From Membranipora membranacea (lineage: Eukaryota; Bryozoa; Gymnolaemata; Cheilostomatida; Membraniporidae), in the NCBI GenBank assembly GCA_914767715.1, contig OU612065.1, forward strand, positions 40,426,001 to 40,486,000: 60,000 bases of DNA, read 5' to 3'. Position 1 is the first letter of the stretch, and the number at the start of each line of letters is the position of its first letter. The notes under the pieces were generated by a model. That model searched no databases. It was not told the DNA's origin and saw only the letters and a list, made by a program, of their open reading frames with translations. Shown here one piece after another: positions 1 to 15,215 of the stretch. Made by a program: the position numbers and the translations under genes.

Positions 1-3000
1 AGCTTCTGCCGATGCCTACAGACAGGACTCCTTTAGACATAGCTTTCATAGCCCGAGAAACAATCATCACAGCATCAATGATAGCCGGTCACATTACAGC
101 CTGTGTTCTAATCAGAAGAGCGAATACAGACTCAGGGGGCGGGGTACCTAAATGTGCCTATATAACCTGGATATTATTATTACTACATACTCTGCTCACA
201 CCAATCACCAGCTTCATCGACTATCAACTAACCGACGGCACAAAGACCGTTCCGTGGGAGACTTTTGGAACATGGCAGACTGCGTTAGTGGTACTGAACA
301 CTTTCGGTTTCCTCTCTGTGTTACCACTGAGACGAGTTTTGACGCTCTCTGTAATCGTCGTTCTACTTCACCTCATTTCAGCTGGAGTTATGACCGGATT
401 GTATAAGATCGATTGTCTCCCCCGGGTAAATATAATACATTGTCAATTACTTTTACTTCATAACCAAAGACTAATCAAAAAGTCCTTCATCTAATGGATC
501 GGATGTGTTTAATATTTAAGAATATGAGTACACAAATGGGGCATTATCTGCCTCTGCTGAACAAAGTGCTGTTTTACTCAAATACACTCCATAAAGACAT
601 GAATATAAGCTTGGAAATTACGCTTTGCTTCCGCTTTCACATCAGCTCAAAGGATTTATATTTACCTGCTATTGTATATATCATATAATAACTTGGCCCT
701 ATGCATCAATAGCAATATTTAGCAGTCTGGAAAAGCAATTATAACCTATCAATGTCTTATCAAAGCATAGTGTTGTTTGGAATTAATGTCATCATTGTCG
801 TTATTTTAATTTTATACTTTTGTTGACACCACACCACACAGTGTTTAAAAAAACCTCACCATAAACCTACCGCCATCTCAATCAATGTGTCACAACACGG
901 GGCATCGCTTTATCTCTCAAACCAAAATGTTAATTCATCTCAGGGTGTGCAGTATTCCAATTTACTGAAGTAATTCAAGTTTGACGAAACCTAAATCCGG
1001 ATGTATATGAGATGATTAGATGCTGGTGTTTTTTCATAACCTGCGGGCGATTTGACATTTAATTTATAAACTGTTTGCATATAACAAATGAGATGCCTTG
1101 CTTTATTTAGATGGTTGCTGATATTCCGATTATGCTCGCTGTATTGACCATGGGTCTGTTCAACTATTACCTCATTGAGAGAACCGAGCGCAAAGCTTTC
1201 TTAGAAATACGCACGTGTATCGAATCAAGACATACTATTGCTAAAGAGAACCAACAACAGGTATGGAACATGACTAGATTAGCAGGTTTTGATTTAGGTG
1301 TCAGGGATGGGATGGGGTATTATATAGCTTGACAACCAAGCCCTGTCCAACAAAACATAAAATAACCCCTCAGGCGACCACATAGCCACAATGGCACAGG
1401 AAATAAGCAGCTAAATGTGAGACTGCTCCCATGTGAATTCACCTTAGCCCACTGCCATAAAATTAGCCTCAGTGCTCCAATCTAACATACACGCTCATGG
1501 TAGGGCCCTTCATCTCCCCTCAAAGGTGACAGGACCATTCGGGTATTCCACCTATCAATTTACAAAATCATAAATTCTACAGCAGTGGATGGTATGATAA
1601 TAGATTTAATACTTATGAGGCTTTCAGTTAGCTCACTCACAGCCTAATATCCCTTATAAACTCTCAGACTTATCTAGCAGTCTACTAACCTTTCAAGGTA
1701 GGCTGTGATATCAGTCATAGCCATTACCAATTTTCTGTCTGCTACTTTTTATTCGGAACTATATCATTGTTAACAGAAAAGCTATCACATGTGCCAACAA
1801 TATGTTTAAAAACTATCAGATCATAAATAGTAAGTTGGAAAGATGTGGTCTTGGACTTCGGGCAGATGGCATTAGGAGGGAATTTAAAGTTAAATATGAG
1901 GATGTTATGGATGTTATTGAGATGTGATTCACAATAATGTCACCATTTTTAATGGGATTATTGGATTCTGAAAATATGACAAAATTATTTATTAACAACT
2001 TGTTGTCTGCATCGGAGATTTATTTTTCGTGGTCAAATCATCATTGATACTGTCTTTCTTTGTATTTCACTGCAGGAAAGGTTGGTATTATCTGTACTTC
2101 CTAAGTTCATAGTGAGAGATATCATGAACGATGACCACAACTCGGCAAACGGACCATTCTTCAATATGTACATTCACAGATATGAATGTGTGAGGTAATG
2201 TTAATATCACTTCAGGCATTCCGTACCCAAGTATGAGGACTAGTAGGTAGTGTGCCCAGCCCCCCCCACCCCACCGCTTAAATGAAAGTGGTCGAGTACT
2301 TTAAACATCCTGGGCATTCCCTGCCAGTTGATAACATTCATGGCATCAAAGCAGCAATCAATATACTGACAGGTCCTAAATTCCTTTTCTCACAGTACTT
2401 AGTATGCTGTTGGGATGGACCTTGTCATGAATGGAGTTTGGAGTTTCAGGTTGTTGCGTTATGGGAGGGTTGAAGTTACATTAAAAGATGAGAATATTTT
2501 CTTTTTTTGTCATTCCCACCCTCATAGACAAAGTAAATGGGGAGATTGCTCTCTTGTAAAAACAAAATAAATCATCCATATCACTCATAGTTTAGTCAGT
2601 GCAGGCTCTCCTACTGGACGGTATAAACATTGAAGCTTATGAACTCTTGACAAATTTTGGGAGCAAAGTAGATATCTACAATGGGACCTTCTTTCTTGGG
2701 CCAACGCCAACATCCTGTACTATTTTTAATACTACTATTTCTGCAGACTTAAAGCTCAAATGGTATCAAACATGTCTCAGCTGAGCTGCAGTTATAATCG
2801 CTTGGCTCAAAGTCAAGGTCAATTTCTAATTCTATCCAAGCGGTCATTCAGAATAGCTTCAAATATCGTAAAAGATGACCCATGTCTGACACCGTTCTCA
2901 TATGGAAATTAAATATCTTAAAAATCATTGCCTATCATGACCTTGAAATTGGATTGTGCCAACCTGTCAAATGATTAATAAGTAATAAGTTTCGCTGCTC

Positions 3001-6000
3001 TGATGCAGTACAATGCCTTAGTGATCTGTATGATGCAGATATACTACTTACACTGTAGTCTTGTGGTCATTCATGTATATATGGCTATATGGTCATCATC
3101 CTTGATTCTGAGGTCACTCTCTGGTCACGTTTTGGTCTGGCACACACTGCCTGGTGTGCATACGGCCGGCCGGTTGGCCACTGTCGATCAGCATACAGTC
3201 GTTCAGCTTATAACGAATGCACAGAGTTTGCTCCACTGAATCTATTACCTATCCATTGTTTACCTGATGTCACACTGTCACATGACTTTTGGTTTGCTAA
3301 CAATAATGTTTTACCTAAAAAAATATAATTTATTGCTGTATAAGAAATTTAAGAGCTGGAAGGTGGTTTGATAATTCCTCCTAAACCGCTCAATCAAATC
3401 AAGTTTCACAATGTGGATCAGCTTTGCTATCCTTACACCAACACAGTACAATAAATCAGGGTCAGCTTTGTTGCATGATTTTAATATAAAAAATAGCAAC
3501 CACTCTTAGATTAATTGCTTTATTCGGTTTGTTCGCAAAAAAACATTGCTGGTGAGCAGAAAAAATTTGTATTCAACAACAGTATTGCTCTATAACTTCT
3601 CATGCCATTTTTTGTTCATTTTAGCATACTATTTGCCGATATATGCGGGTTCACAACACTTGGATCGAGGTTAACAGCTAAGCAGCTCGTCAGCATGCTG
3701 AATGATCTGTTCGCGAGCTTTGACAAGCTGGCAAAGGTTGGTAACTAGCTAATTAATATCAGCTTTTATTCAAAGACTTCAGTAGACAATAGCTGACAGA
3801 AGTGCCATCATTTGATCTGTAGGACAGAGAGCGATGTCTCAGACTCCTCTTGTTCGCAGCGATTCTAAATAACATTAAATATATTAAAGATGGCACCTAC
3901 AGGATGAGCGATTGTTTCATCGACTAACTATCATCTTTCTTCACAAAAGTCAGTCTCAAGTCTATAATACTACAGGGTGGTTTTAATAGTAGTTGATGTG
4001 GGCAAAGAGAGAATTTAACTGTTTGCTTTGGTGGTAAGGAAAGGGCAACGTAACGTCTTACCATCAGAGGAGGTTAATCTTCATTTCATGCTTTCAAACC
4101 CTTCAACATGACATAAATTCTGAATCAAGTGTTATAAACGTGATATCCTTTGTGAGCTGAGTCCTTCCCAATCTATTAAAAACTAAACTATCTTGACCTG
4201 TCACAAGATATTTTCTTCTAAGCAAAGACCTACTAGATTTGCTCCATCGGGGAAATGCAAAAGTACCAAGTGTCAACTTTATTTATAATTTATTACATCC
4301 GACTTATTAAATAGTACATTTTATTTCTCTCAGAGATATAAATGTTTGAGGATTAAGCTCTTGGGAGACTGTTATGAGGCAGTATGTGGTATACCTGATA
4401 GTGTAAACGACCACGCAGATAACTGTGTTGAGATGGGACTCGAAATGATCAGCGTAATCAGGTGAGACAACTCTTCATATAAATTCATTAACGCGAGTTC
4501 AAGGTCACTTTTCTGACACTGCAACCAAATATTGTACAAGGTCAAGGTCAAAAATGTCATTGTTTTATGACAAAATACTGTCAGACGTGACTGGTCAATA
4601 TTTCGCTGTGAGGTGAGAAAGTGGGACATAAACCAAACCCATACCTGCGCTGACACGAAATTGAACGATTCATACAATAAAGCTTTCTCTTCAGGAGGTT
4701 ACTTTAGTTCATTTAGGTTGCACCACAAAGTCATATTAAATCAATGGGCCCAATCGACTAAACAGCAGTCACAGCACTTCCAACAGTTTTCCCATGCAGG
4801 TTTATTTAACTGAGCCTCCTCTTCCGATACCTGACTCACAAACCTCTCTTAATCCATGAGGTTTCTCATGATCTACGGATATCCACAAAAATTCAGGAGT
4901 CATGGTAAATATCAACAGCAAGGATAATTGTCAAATAAAAGCCATTAGATCAGGACCAAAAAACTACACAATACTAAAATGACACCACGAGGATATTAAT
5001 CCTTTATGATATAATTTAGATTCATGAGGCGGAAGTATGCTAAGAATGTGGAGAACAGAGTGAATAGGAAGTGCCACAGCCTTCCTCGCAATAATACTAT
5101 ACTAAATATAGCTGTGAGAAGATATCCCCTTCAATATACCAATGCATTCAATTTAAAATTTAAAAAGTATTTCAATATAATCTGACGGCTTCCGAAGATA
5201 TCTATAGTGGAGAGGGAATTTAACAAACAATAAACTATAACTGTCAGTTACTTGTTTGATGAGGGAGGAGATATGTGGGCAGGTCCTGTGCACTTATCAA
5301 GGAATTATCTGAGAACATTGTGGTCTCATTGTAAGACCAGAAGAGGGTGACAATGGCGATAGCTAGTAATAGACCTACATGACTCTGGTCATGTTACATG
5401 ACTCATCTAGTGGGATGGGTGGGCCAAAAACTATGGACTATTTCCTTTCCCAAACACTCACCCACCCCCCCCCTCCTAAAATCATCTGGTATTCCCTACA
5501 CTGACCAAAATGACTCATCCATATTTTTCATGATACCACCGTTTCAATATCGGTGCATTATATATAGGAGTAGGTGATTCTGTAGTAAGCCCACTGCTGC
5601 TGCAGTTATATAACTATGTGTGTTATAACAGGGCAGGGGTGTATGGTATTATATTTGGTTTTCATATTCACCTAGCATAAGAGGACCAGTCGAATATTGT
5701 AATAATATCCCTCCAATAACTTGAAAGCTGTCTTATCTAAAGCTATGCGTGATAAGTTAATAAAATTCTTGTATAAATGGTATCTCTCTGCAATAATTTC
5801 TAATATTCTTTGAAAGAACAACAACAATCAAAGCGATGAATGTGAGGATGTGTGTGATAGGAGGCGTCATAACCCCACTCAAGTACTTGTGTGTTGTCTG
5901 GTAATAAACACGACAGAGGCTCTAAATTAGTTCATTCAACTGCGGATAAGAACACCGTCAGAATTACTCAGCTTCACAAACATAATAAAACAAGCTCTAT

Positions 6001-9000
6001 AGGTGTTGCTCAATTTTTCCAAAAACTCAGCAATAATCAGCTGAAAATTTGGCACTGAGATAAATATGGCTATTATAACAGGGAACTTCATTAAAATATT
6101 CAAAGATTACACAAGTTTGCACATTTCACCAGTACAAGTGTTACTGATTGATATATTATAATACCTGGTACTTGTGTTATTCCAGACATCAACTTGCATA
6201 ATAACAACTGTGAAATGCAGGTGTTACAATTTTTCCTGGAATTTCAGTTGTAATCATTGAAAAAAAACATTACAGTGCATTACATTATGTATATCTAAAG
6301 GTATTCCAATCTATCTATCAACCAACTGGGCATTATCCCTGACAAGTCTTATAACTGCAATAGTAATTTCCTTGCATAATTTCATATTTCAAAATAAACT
6401 TCCCGGTAGACTTAACATACATTGGGGAAATGAGGGGGAAATGAATATAATAATACACTACTGATCAATTTCTTTATCTTTATCAGCGTTGATGACAGTC
6501 GGATCTGTGATCCTCTGTAGTCATATCCAGTACTATGATTGAATTCAATGAGATGAACGCTATCTTATTTTTGAGCAGTGAACACTGATGTGACAAGCAG
6601 CCCCTCAGTAGCCTCGTCACGTGGCCACGCGTTTTTGTTTTTTTGTATTTGGGAAACCAAAAAATCCAAAACTGGCGGCCGCCTGACAAGACTAGCCCAT
6701 CAGTGTTACGCTTATCCTTATTCATTCTGAAACAACCAGCCCTGCTTCAGGTTTTGTACCCGATGTGGTGATTTTAGGATCACGATCCCTCTGGCAGTAC
6801 ACTGCAGGAGTAGAGTACACCTCAACACTTCCACAGAAATAGCGTAGGCCCATAAGTCTCGAGACTACCTCAGGTATAGCGTAGGCCCATAAGTCTCGAG
6901 ACTACCTCAGGTATAGAGTAGGCCCATAAGTCTCAAGGCTACCTCAGGTAGAGCGTAGGCCCATAAGTCTCGAGACTACCTCAGAAAAAGTGCATGTCTA
7001 TGAGACTCCTCTGCAGGCAGAAAGAGACTCACCGTCAAAAGTACATAATGGATTGTGTTTTTTTTTCAATTGCAGACTGGTGAGAGAGCAGCAGCAGGTG
7101 GATTGTTTGAACATGCGTATTGGAGTCCACACTGGATCTGTATTCTGTGGGGTACTTGGTCTAAGGAAATGGCAGTTTGATATCTACTCTGATGATGTCA
7201 AAACTGCAAATGCCATGGAATCTAGCGGCGAAAAAGGGTGAGTCTACAATCTCTAATTAAAAAGAGCATCGGTAGTAGGTAGTAGGTAGTAGGTAGTAGG
7301 TGGTAGGTGGTAGGTGGTAGGTAGTAGGTAGTAGGTAGTAGGTAATAGGTATCCCAAACAGTGGCTAAGTTGAATTTGCCAAAGTGCACTCAGGGATGGA
7401 ACTATCCGCTCAAAAAACTAAACTATCATGACACTCGCAACTGGTAGTGAAAAGCATGCGATTGAATTTGTAATCCCACAATCCTCAGAACAGGACATGA
7501 TTTATCCCGCCTCTGCTTTCTCCACCCTGGATTGTCTTCTTTTTTCATACTAATCACAGAGCATCTTGTGACTCGTGGTGACCACTCTATTCAATTAAAC
7601 AACAAAAAGACGCTTCAGATTATGGATCACAACCCTGAGATCCCAAGTAGCAGGAGCACTCTGCAGTTAGAGCAATCAAGCAGAAATCCTCGTCCAGTAT
7701 CTTGGCACATTCGTCTTCTTTCTTGGCAGTAACGATTTTTATGCATTATTTTCCTACAGGCGAGTGCATATATCTGAAGCGACACGGAACGCATTGACAA
7801 GAACATTTGAAATGGAGCCAAATGATCAACTAGACAACGAATACCTCAATGGATTGGAACTAAAGACATATTTTATACAACCGCCAAAAGAATTGGAACC
7901 CGAGCCATCCCCAAACCTGCTCACACAAAATAACAACAGGAGAAAAGTGTCCATCTTGATGGACAGAAGACATACCATTCACAGCGTCGATGGGGTGCGT
8001 AACATTTTTTATATCACAGGATGCATAAAAATTAGCATATTTCATGCATTTTGAGAATTTGAATTGAACTCTGTGTCCTTTGGCTATGCTCAAATTATTA
8101 TTCAGTCTTATGACTGACTGTTGTAAAACATCATACAAAACGTCCTCTACCTTATCAAAGTATGGCAGTGCTGTGGCTAAGGTAGGCCGTTGCCGTGAGG
8201 GGATGTTATCTCACATCTTCTAAAACTAAGCCTACTAAACAGGAAAAAAATTTCCAATATACATTAACTTATTCATGTTTAGGGATTTTGTCGCTTTACA
8301 TTATCAAACATCCCTGATGTAATATGATGCCACAAAATCCCTTAATACAGCGATTTGAGCTATTAAACTGAGAGTGCTGCTAACTTCAGCTGCTCAGACT
8401 ATAGTACATTCTGTTATATAATAGATTGCAAGCCATCTTCTGAGGAGAAATTAGAGCATTAATAATATAAACACAAGTGGCTGTTAAATGATTTGTAAAG
8501 GTAGGTTAGCATTATTTTTTTGAAAGCATTTACACTTTTTTCTTGAAACTATAATTTGTTTTGCACACTTCAGCCTGTGTTGGCAAGCTTTTTCAACAAA
8601 GCTTGTCAGGACAGGGTGTGCACACTTATGCTCATCCATTGTGAGGATCTATTTCAGCTTTGGGAATGACAGCATGAATTTACGAATCTAGATTTGCTCT
8701 AAATATTGCTGGAATCTTATTTCCCACAAAGATACGCAATCAATAGCTTTTTTAGTATCTCATACACAACCTCGAACTTTGTGTCACATATTCTGTGTCA
8801 GATTTGACTCAACGATTATTTTTATTCGTAATTACAGGGCGATTGCATTGGGTGTGAACTACAGTCCAGATTGCCGCCCGCATTCAGACATTCCACAGAT
8901 AACGCCGTCAACAACATGATTCAGAGAGCTACTGACTCAAAGGCTGATGATAAACTAAGTAAAGAATTCGTAAACCCAGTTCACCTCAATTACAAGGTCA

Positions 9001-12000
9001 GAGCAAGGGAAGGCAACTCCTTACCATCATGTTTGTATAGCTGTGCCAGCAGGGAGAAATTCCATTCTCCCTGATGCCAGCGAGATTGTTTATTCCATCA
9101 AATAGATTGTAATCTTGATAATCAATCAGTAACTAACTTTCTGCACGCATATTCACAGCACCATTTGGAATGATCCTACAAGCTGCTAGTGATACAAGTG
9201 ATAAGATGTTTGCTTTTGACATGGCCACAAAATGGAGATCGTCAGTCCATAGCTTATAGCAATGATCAAAATCAGTGCTACAAGTCAATTAGACAGTGTC
9301 AATTTATACACATATACACATAGTTCATATTTCCACTTGGTTATGTCCAATCAGGTCAAAGGAGACATTCTATGCAAGTCATGCTGAAGTTTATACTGAT
9401 CAGAGGGTCAAAAGATTAAATACTTTTGACAACAACCAGATATTCTGAAATAGTCCTGTCAGACAGCAGTCAAAAATATGTTCACGACCGTTACTTAATA
9501 CTTATAATTTTCATTTACAGGACATGCAAACCGAACAAAAATACAGGAAGAACAAAGACGACGCGTTCCAGACAAACGCTCTCTCCTTTGTTATCATGAT
9601 CACTACAGTACTAGTCACACAGATAATATCTAATATGTCTATGGATGAGATGTGAGTTTATATATGTCTATGGGTTGTAAAGCAGATTGTGGTTTGGTTC
9701 TGATACCATGGATTACCGTGGATATTATGAGTGCTAGGATCAGATTCCCAGCTCAGCACCAACTGACCTTTCAGATTCACGCTGATTTGACTGTTTGATA
9801 TCGCACAGCCGCTTATACCAATGTTAGCAATGATAAATTTGTAATAAAATTTTCAAATTTAGGAGTTGTTTGACCCTGTGCACTGGATCTGTTAGTTGGT
9901 CTCATCATACATTAGTGCTCGAATAGCAGAGAGGGGGTGCAGGCTTTATAAGTTTCACTATCAAATACCCAGACACAATTAGGCAAAATAATATCTAATC
10001 TCATCCTCAAACACAACAAAATCTCAATCCACGGTTTGTCTGCAGCTTATCCGTATTGTGACACTGTATCATGTAATAAATATAATACAGTTCAGTGTTC
10101 GCTCTTTGATCGGTTGTAGGTACTGGGTTGGGCCGCTGATGACTGGCATAGTACTACTCCTCAGTACTTCAGGTCTTATATCTATAGTCATGTACAGACT
10201 GATGATACGATATAAGTATCAGAAGTCAATGCAGTCAGACGGAGCGAGTAGAGATAGTCTAATATCTGAGCTGAAGGAGCTGAAAGCCTCCACGCTGCCG
10301 GGCAGCTACACAGTGAGGAACTCTATAATCACAGCTATCGTTACTCTACTCTTCCTCTCTACATTATTCCACTCGGTAAGTCTGTCTGTGTAAACAAACT
10401 GTGACTGACTAACTTTCGCATTCCCTTAATAGTTTTGTCATTTATTTTTTGTGCTCAATTTATTTTATATCTTTATATTTTATTTATTTTTATTGGATCA
10501 TTTTTCTCCTCAAAGTCTATCAACTTATATTGTGATGTTCCACGATTCTCAATCTCCATCGCTCACAGGGCATAGGCATCCAATGATGCCGTGCTCTGTA
10601 ATGTAATTATGGATTACATGGTAATTGATTAATTGATTGAAAGAGGATTTCTGGGTAATTTGATTTGATATTTAGCAATGGGGTAGCAAGTCTCTGTATG
10701 AGAAGGCTTTATTAGGCGCATCAATGACATTGATAATATTCTGTATTGTAGATTTACGAAAAAGCAAATGATCTACCGTATGGTGAAAACTGCTATAACA
10801 CAGTAAGCATTCACCTGCTATAAATTACCGATCATCCAGCTTGGAATTCTATAATGTAGAATCTCATCATGAGACTACAGTGCTGTCGCACTGTATTTTG
10901 AGATAAACGTAATAGGGAAGTGACTGTTTTCAAATGCATTGCATTATGGGTTGCAAGAACTAAACTGTAGGATTGAAGTGCGCTGCTTATGATGTTTGAT
11001 CACTTTGCCTGTTCTTACTTACAGTATATGTGGATGTCCTGGCTGATGGTGATGATATCCACAGCCTCATTCCTTAAGTGGACGTATATGATCAAAGTCT
11101 CGATGATAGTAATTATGCTAGTATCATTCATCGTGGTCAGAGAAATGACATGTAGTGTAGGTATCCAGGAAACATACAATAGCCTGCTAGCGATATCTCT
11201 CAACGCCACCAGTGCAAGTGACAGCAGGTAAGATTATTATATCATAAATGCATTTCATGTTGCCTTAGATTCTCAAACTTCAATGTGACTCCTTTCAGTT
11301 TTCAGGGATGCCAATGAATCCCACACTTTAGTGTAATTCTAATAAATGACACCGATCCAACCTTAGTACCTGAAGTGCGCCCACCCTTTATGCAACTCAA
11401 GTTGTCATATCAACTCCTTTTTTAAAGACACTAGTACACAAACTATTGCATGCAGTTATATATCAGATCAAGGAGTTAAAGTCTTTAACTCCTTGATCAG
11501 ATATATGCTTACAAATGCCCTCTGACCCGGTCCACATAGTCTGAGAACTTACTGTACGACTACTTATGATCCTACACATATTCAATGAGGAGAACAGGCA
11601 CAGGTCATGTTCTCATATTCTGTTGTTGTCTGTGATGAAGCAAGATTTTCTTTCTACCGTCAAGATTCCGGTTATTATTTCTTGCTCATTTCTGGATGAT
11701 TATACTATCATGAGAGTTAAAATTGTATGTTTTAGTGGGCTATACGGACACATGAAGTTCTATAATAGAGTGGAATACATCATAGTGATTTTATTTGCTG
11801 CAGTCCTTCTTATCTATCATTCCCGAGTGGTGAGTCATCTCAATGTAAACAATCAGTCTAGATCTACGTCAATCTGAAATGTGTGGTTGTTTGATAATAA
11901 TTCTATTCCGCCTTACTGCCAAAATTGAATCCTCACTCTATATCATGTAGACTCGTCCATCGTCATAATTATAATAATTCTACAAAATATATGAAAATGT

Positions 12001-14197
12001 GAGTTTTGATTCACAGTTGGATTTACATGCACGATTAGATTTCTTGTGGAGACTGCAAGCAAAACAAGAACTTGAAGAAATGGACTCACTACGAGAGAAC
12101 AATATGACGCTGCTACGTAACATCCTACCAGAGCATGTGGCAAACAACTTTCTAGGAAAATCTAGAAGAGATGAGGTAAGGTATATTCAGAGTCAAATTG
12201 GTATGGGGTTACAAAGAAAGGTACAAAACAAGTAATTTATTATAGAGCCAATTGGGTCTCCTACCTGGAGTTATCCCCTTTTTCCACAGGCGGAGACAAC
12301 TCTACTTTCTCATAGAGAGTCAACTAGTTATCATCTATGGATCAATATCCAGTTAAACATGTCATATTTGTTTGTTTACAGGAGCTGTATTGTGAGTCAT
12401 ACGAGAATGTAGCTGTAATGTTTGCAGCTATAAGTAACTTCAATGAGTTTTGGTTAGCAGTGATAGCTAACGGACATGGACGTGGGTGCCTCACCATTCT
12501 CAATGAGATCATCGCTGACTTCGACGAACTACTCGGACAGCCGCAGTTTTTAGAGGTTGAGAAGGTTAAGACAATAGGCAGTACATATATGGCATGTGTC
12601 GGTCTATCTCCTGTTCAGAAGGTAAATGTTTCTATGTGACAACTCGTGATGAACGTAGATAGGAAGGTTACCTACAGAAGATCATTTCCACTTACAAAAT
12701 TATGTACTGATGATGTTACTCATGTGGGAAATCACACTATTTCTCAAAAGTATTTTATGGTTTTTAAATGAATTTGAATCAGTAGGAATTATCTTCTCCT
12801 ACTTACCGATGGCTGCCTTATTCCTCATATTTGGTGTATATTTCAGTCTGAGAATGATGTCTGGCAGAACCTGAAGACCTGCGTAGATCTTGCATTCGCC
12901 ATGAAGAGCGCTCTGTATGAGATAAACCAGAACACATTCGATAACAACTTCCAGTTGAGGATTGGCATTAATCAGGGTCCGGTAGTGGCTGGTGTGATCG
13001 GCGCTAGAAAGCCTCACTATGACATCTGGGGTCACACAGTTAACTTAGCTAGTAGAATGGAGAGTAACTGTAAGGCTGGAGAGGTCCTGGTGAGTTTGAG
13101 TCAATCACATCATTATCAAACCATTGAATACAAATGTAAGCGCAGCTTTGAAAATTATGTGAAAGACAAAATACTAAGATGAATCAAGGAGTAATGATGT
13201 TACTTGGCAGATAAATAACGTTAGCAACCATCAATTTGAGAGATTTAATGCTTTATAACTGTCAAACCATACCTCTTAGGTTAACTCAGCCTGGATTTGG
13301 CATCGTGTCAATTTATCCATAAATCATCTATAATTTCAACAAACATCTCTGCTTGAATTGAAACGGCAGCCTTGTATAACAAATCATAGATCATAGATGT
13401 TGCGTATGTCCAGTTCAGCTGATAATTCACGTCTTGTGACGATATTATAAATAGAAATATAAATAGTTGCAGACATTGACTATAACTGTCTCCATTATAC
13501 CATTTATAATAAATAATAGCCCTGCAGCGAGAATAAATTAGTATCATTAACAATGGGTGATGGCCATGGGTGGGGTGTACTTCTGTCACGCTTTCGGAGC
13601 AAAACAGAACGGCACCAAGCTGACAGCATGATCCCTCCTTGGCATGATACTGTCAATACCCACAACATGATGCCTGCATTAATAGTTTACCACATGCATT
13701 CACCTTTACTAATCTAGTTTTGAGAATTGAGAAATTGAAATTATTAGTGCCTCGTTCTAATTTCTCAAAATTCTCGAAATTGAACAAATACTTAATTAGT
13801 AAATAAAAGTACACAGAAACCAACCTCCTTTCTGTCAGCAGAAGAGCCCAATATGATTGCCGCTATGACTCGCATTGATTGTGACATTTTCTGACTGCAG
13901 GTTATGAAGGACACGGCTAACATACTAAAACAACATCACTACCCGACAAAATATAGAGACATCATACCTGTGAAGGGTATATCTGAGCCTCAGAAGGTGT
14001 ACACAGTATTAAAGCCCTCAGAGTCAGCGCCACACCCGCTGACTCAGCGGAGAGGATCTATGGCTGTCGCTCCTCCGTCTATGAAAACATTCAATGATGT
14101 CGTTCAGAAACTAATGAAGAGCCCATCCACTCGCAAGCGTCTGAAAAAAGACGATTCAGTGGATGAGCTTGATGACTCTCTCACAGTACCAACATAG
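1..14197 (+). CDS. ADCY: Membrane adenylyl cyclase (class III, two TM cassettes), 5' end outside window
   Basis: Makes cAMP from ATP at the plasma membrane under G-protein control. Exons: 1-425, 1111-1260, 2076-2194, 3625-3736, 4334-4461, 7076-7237, 7760-7994, 8838-8996, 9521-9651, 10120-10375, 10752-10802, 11025-11227, 11736-11829, 12017-12175, 12382-12621, 12847-13089, 13901-14197. Counted from the ATG at 12 this gives 1050 residues, but the frame stays open to base 1 and only five helices of the first cassette are visible, so the N-terminus is missing. C1 spans about residues 225-400 ([18 protein letters not shown]), the second cassette about 510-740, C2 about 790-1010. Metal ligands D233 and D277 and the C2 residues K854, D930, N937, R941 and K977 are all present, so the enzyme should be active. 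TIGSTYM in C2 keeps the serine linked to forskolin binding. By memory it resembles the ADCY8/ADCY1/ADCY3 group more than ADCY9; the subtype is uncertain. Confidence 0.95.
6842..6984. repeat. 37-bp tandem repeat, four copies
   Basis: Copies start at 6842, 6879, 6916 and 6953. Each carries TAGGCCCATAAGTCTC followed in three copies by the palindrome TCTCGAGA; the third copy is mutated there. It lies in cyclase intron 5, just upstream of exon 6. Confidence 0.9.
7271..7350. repeat. 7-bp minisatellite (GGTAGTA)n
   Basis: About eleven heptamers with a GGTGGTA variant block in the middle. It starts 33 bases after the splice donor of cyclase exon 6, in intron 6. Confidence 0.9.
11458..11506. repeat. 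Near-perfect hairpin, 24-bp arms
   Basis: Left arm 11458-11481 and right arm 11483-11506 are reverse complements with one mismatch and a one-base spacer. It lies in cyclase intron 12. The arm core is AAGGAGTTAAAG. Possible foldback element remnant; no flanking duplication seen. Confidence 0.8.
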
Positions 14198-15215
14198 GGA
14201 CTACACTAATTATATTAGAGTCCGTTATCCTTCATCCCACAATGCAATTTCCAGAGAGATCATTAATCTGATATTGCTGGGAAGTTCAGAAAATAGTATT
14301 ATTGGGTACAATGTTATTTTTGCCTTCATTTCAACAAAATCATTTATTATTACTCCAAGTTAGTGTATTTCAGTCCATATCGGAAAAATCCACCTTATTT
14401 TGAAAGCTCACATGTATAAAGATTGCATTTTGTCACTGCACTGTCATAGATCACGTCCTTGGTTACAACTTTGACAACAATGTGTTAACTATTTATAAAG
14501 TTTCCGTTGTGTAAATTATTATTTTTTATCGAATATTTAATATTTATGAAATTGATTATTTAACTCTCCTCATCATGTTGGGTTTACAAGAAGAGCTAAA
14601 TCCGTTACAGAAAATTTAGCTAGGGTGACCTGACCAAGCACTCAAATAAAGAATGAGAGGTTTATAAAGTAAACCACCACCTTTATCCAAATGACAGCTT
14701 GGAAATAAAGTTTCATATTTTTACAGTTGCTAGAACACCAAATCCTTATGAATAATCATATTATGATTCCATAGTTATATATTTTTCTATGCAAAGAAGG
14801 TCATTAAGTTTGGAATGCTAGAAATATAAAACATTGTGTAAATATAGTAAAAATTTACATTCACTATATGGTGTATAATGCAGATAATGTCATAAAATAA
14901 TAATTGCATCTATAAGAAAGTATGGCATAAAACTCAACCATTTATCGCAACTACTAATGTCAGTAATCGTCCATAGAAGCAAATCAGACGGGTTAAAGAA
15001 AATCCCACAACAAAGTTACCAGAATTTTCCAGAATCAGCTCAAATATGATATAATATATCTTGACCTAACATCCACAGCGAATCCAAGATTTAGTTGCAT
15101 AGTGGAATACTCTTCAACAGAAAACTAAATAGTGAGCACTTTTGGAATGTAACAATACGGAATGTATTCATAATATGTAAAATAGTAAGTGAGATGTGCA
15201 GCAAGAGCAGGTCAG
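14198..15215. other. Shared 3' flank of the cyclase and Ly6-like genes
   Basis: No coding exon seen. AATAAA occurs on the + strand at 14645-14650 and 14704-14709, about 450-510 bases after the cyclase stop; these are candidate poly(A) signals. The rest is AT-rich sequence between two convergent genes. Confidence 0.5.
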
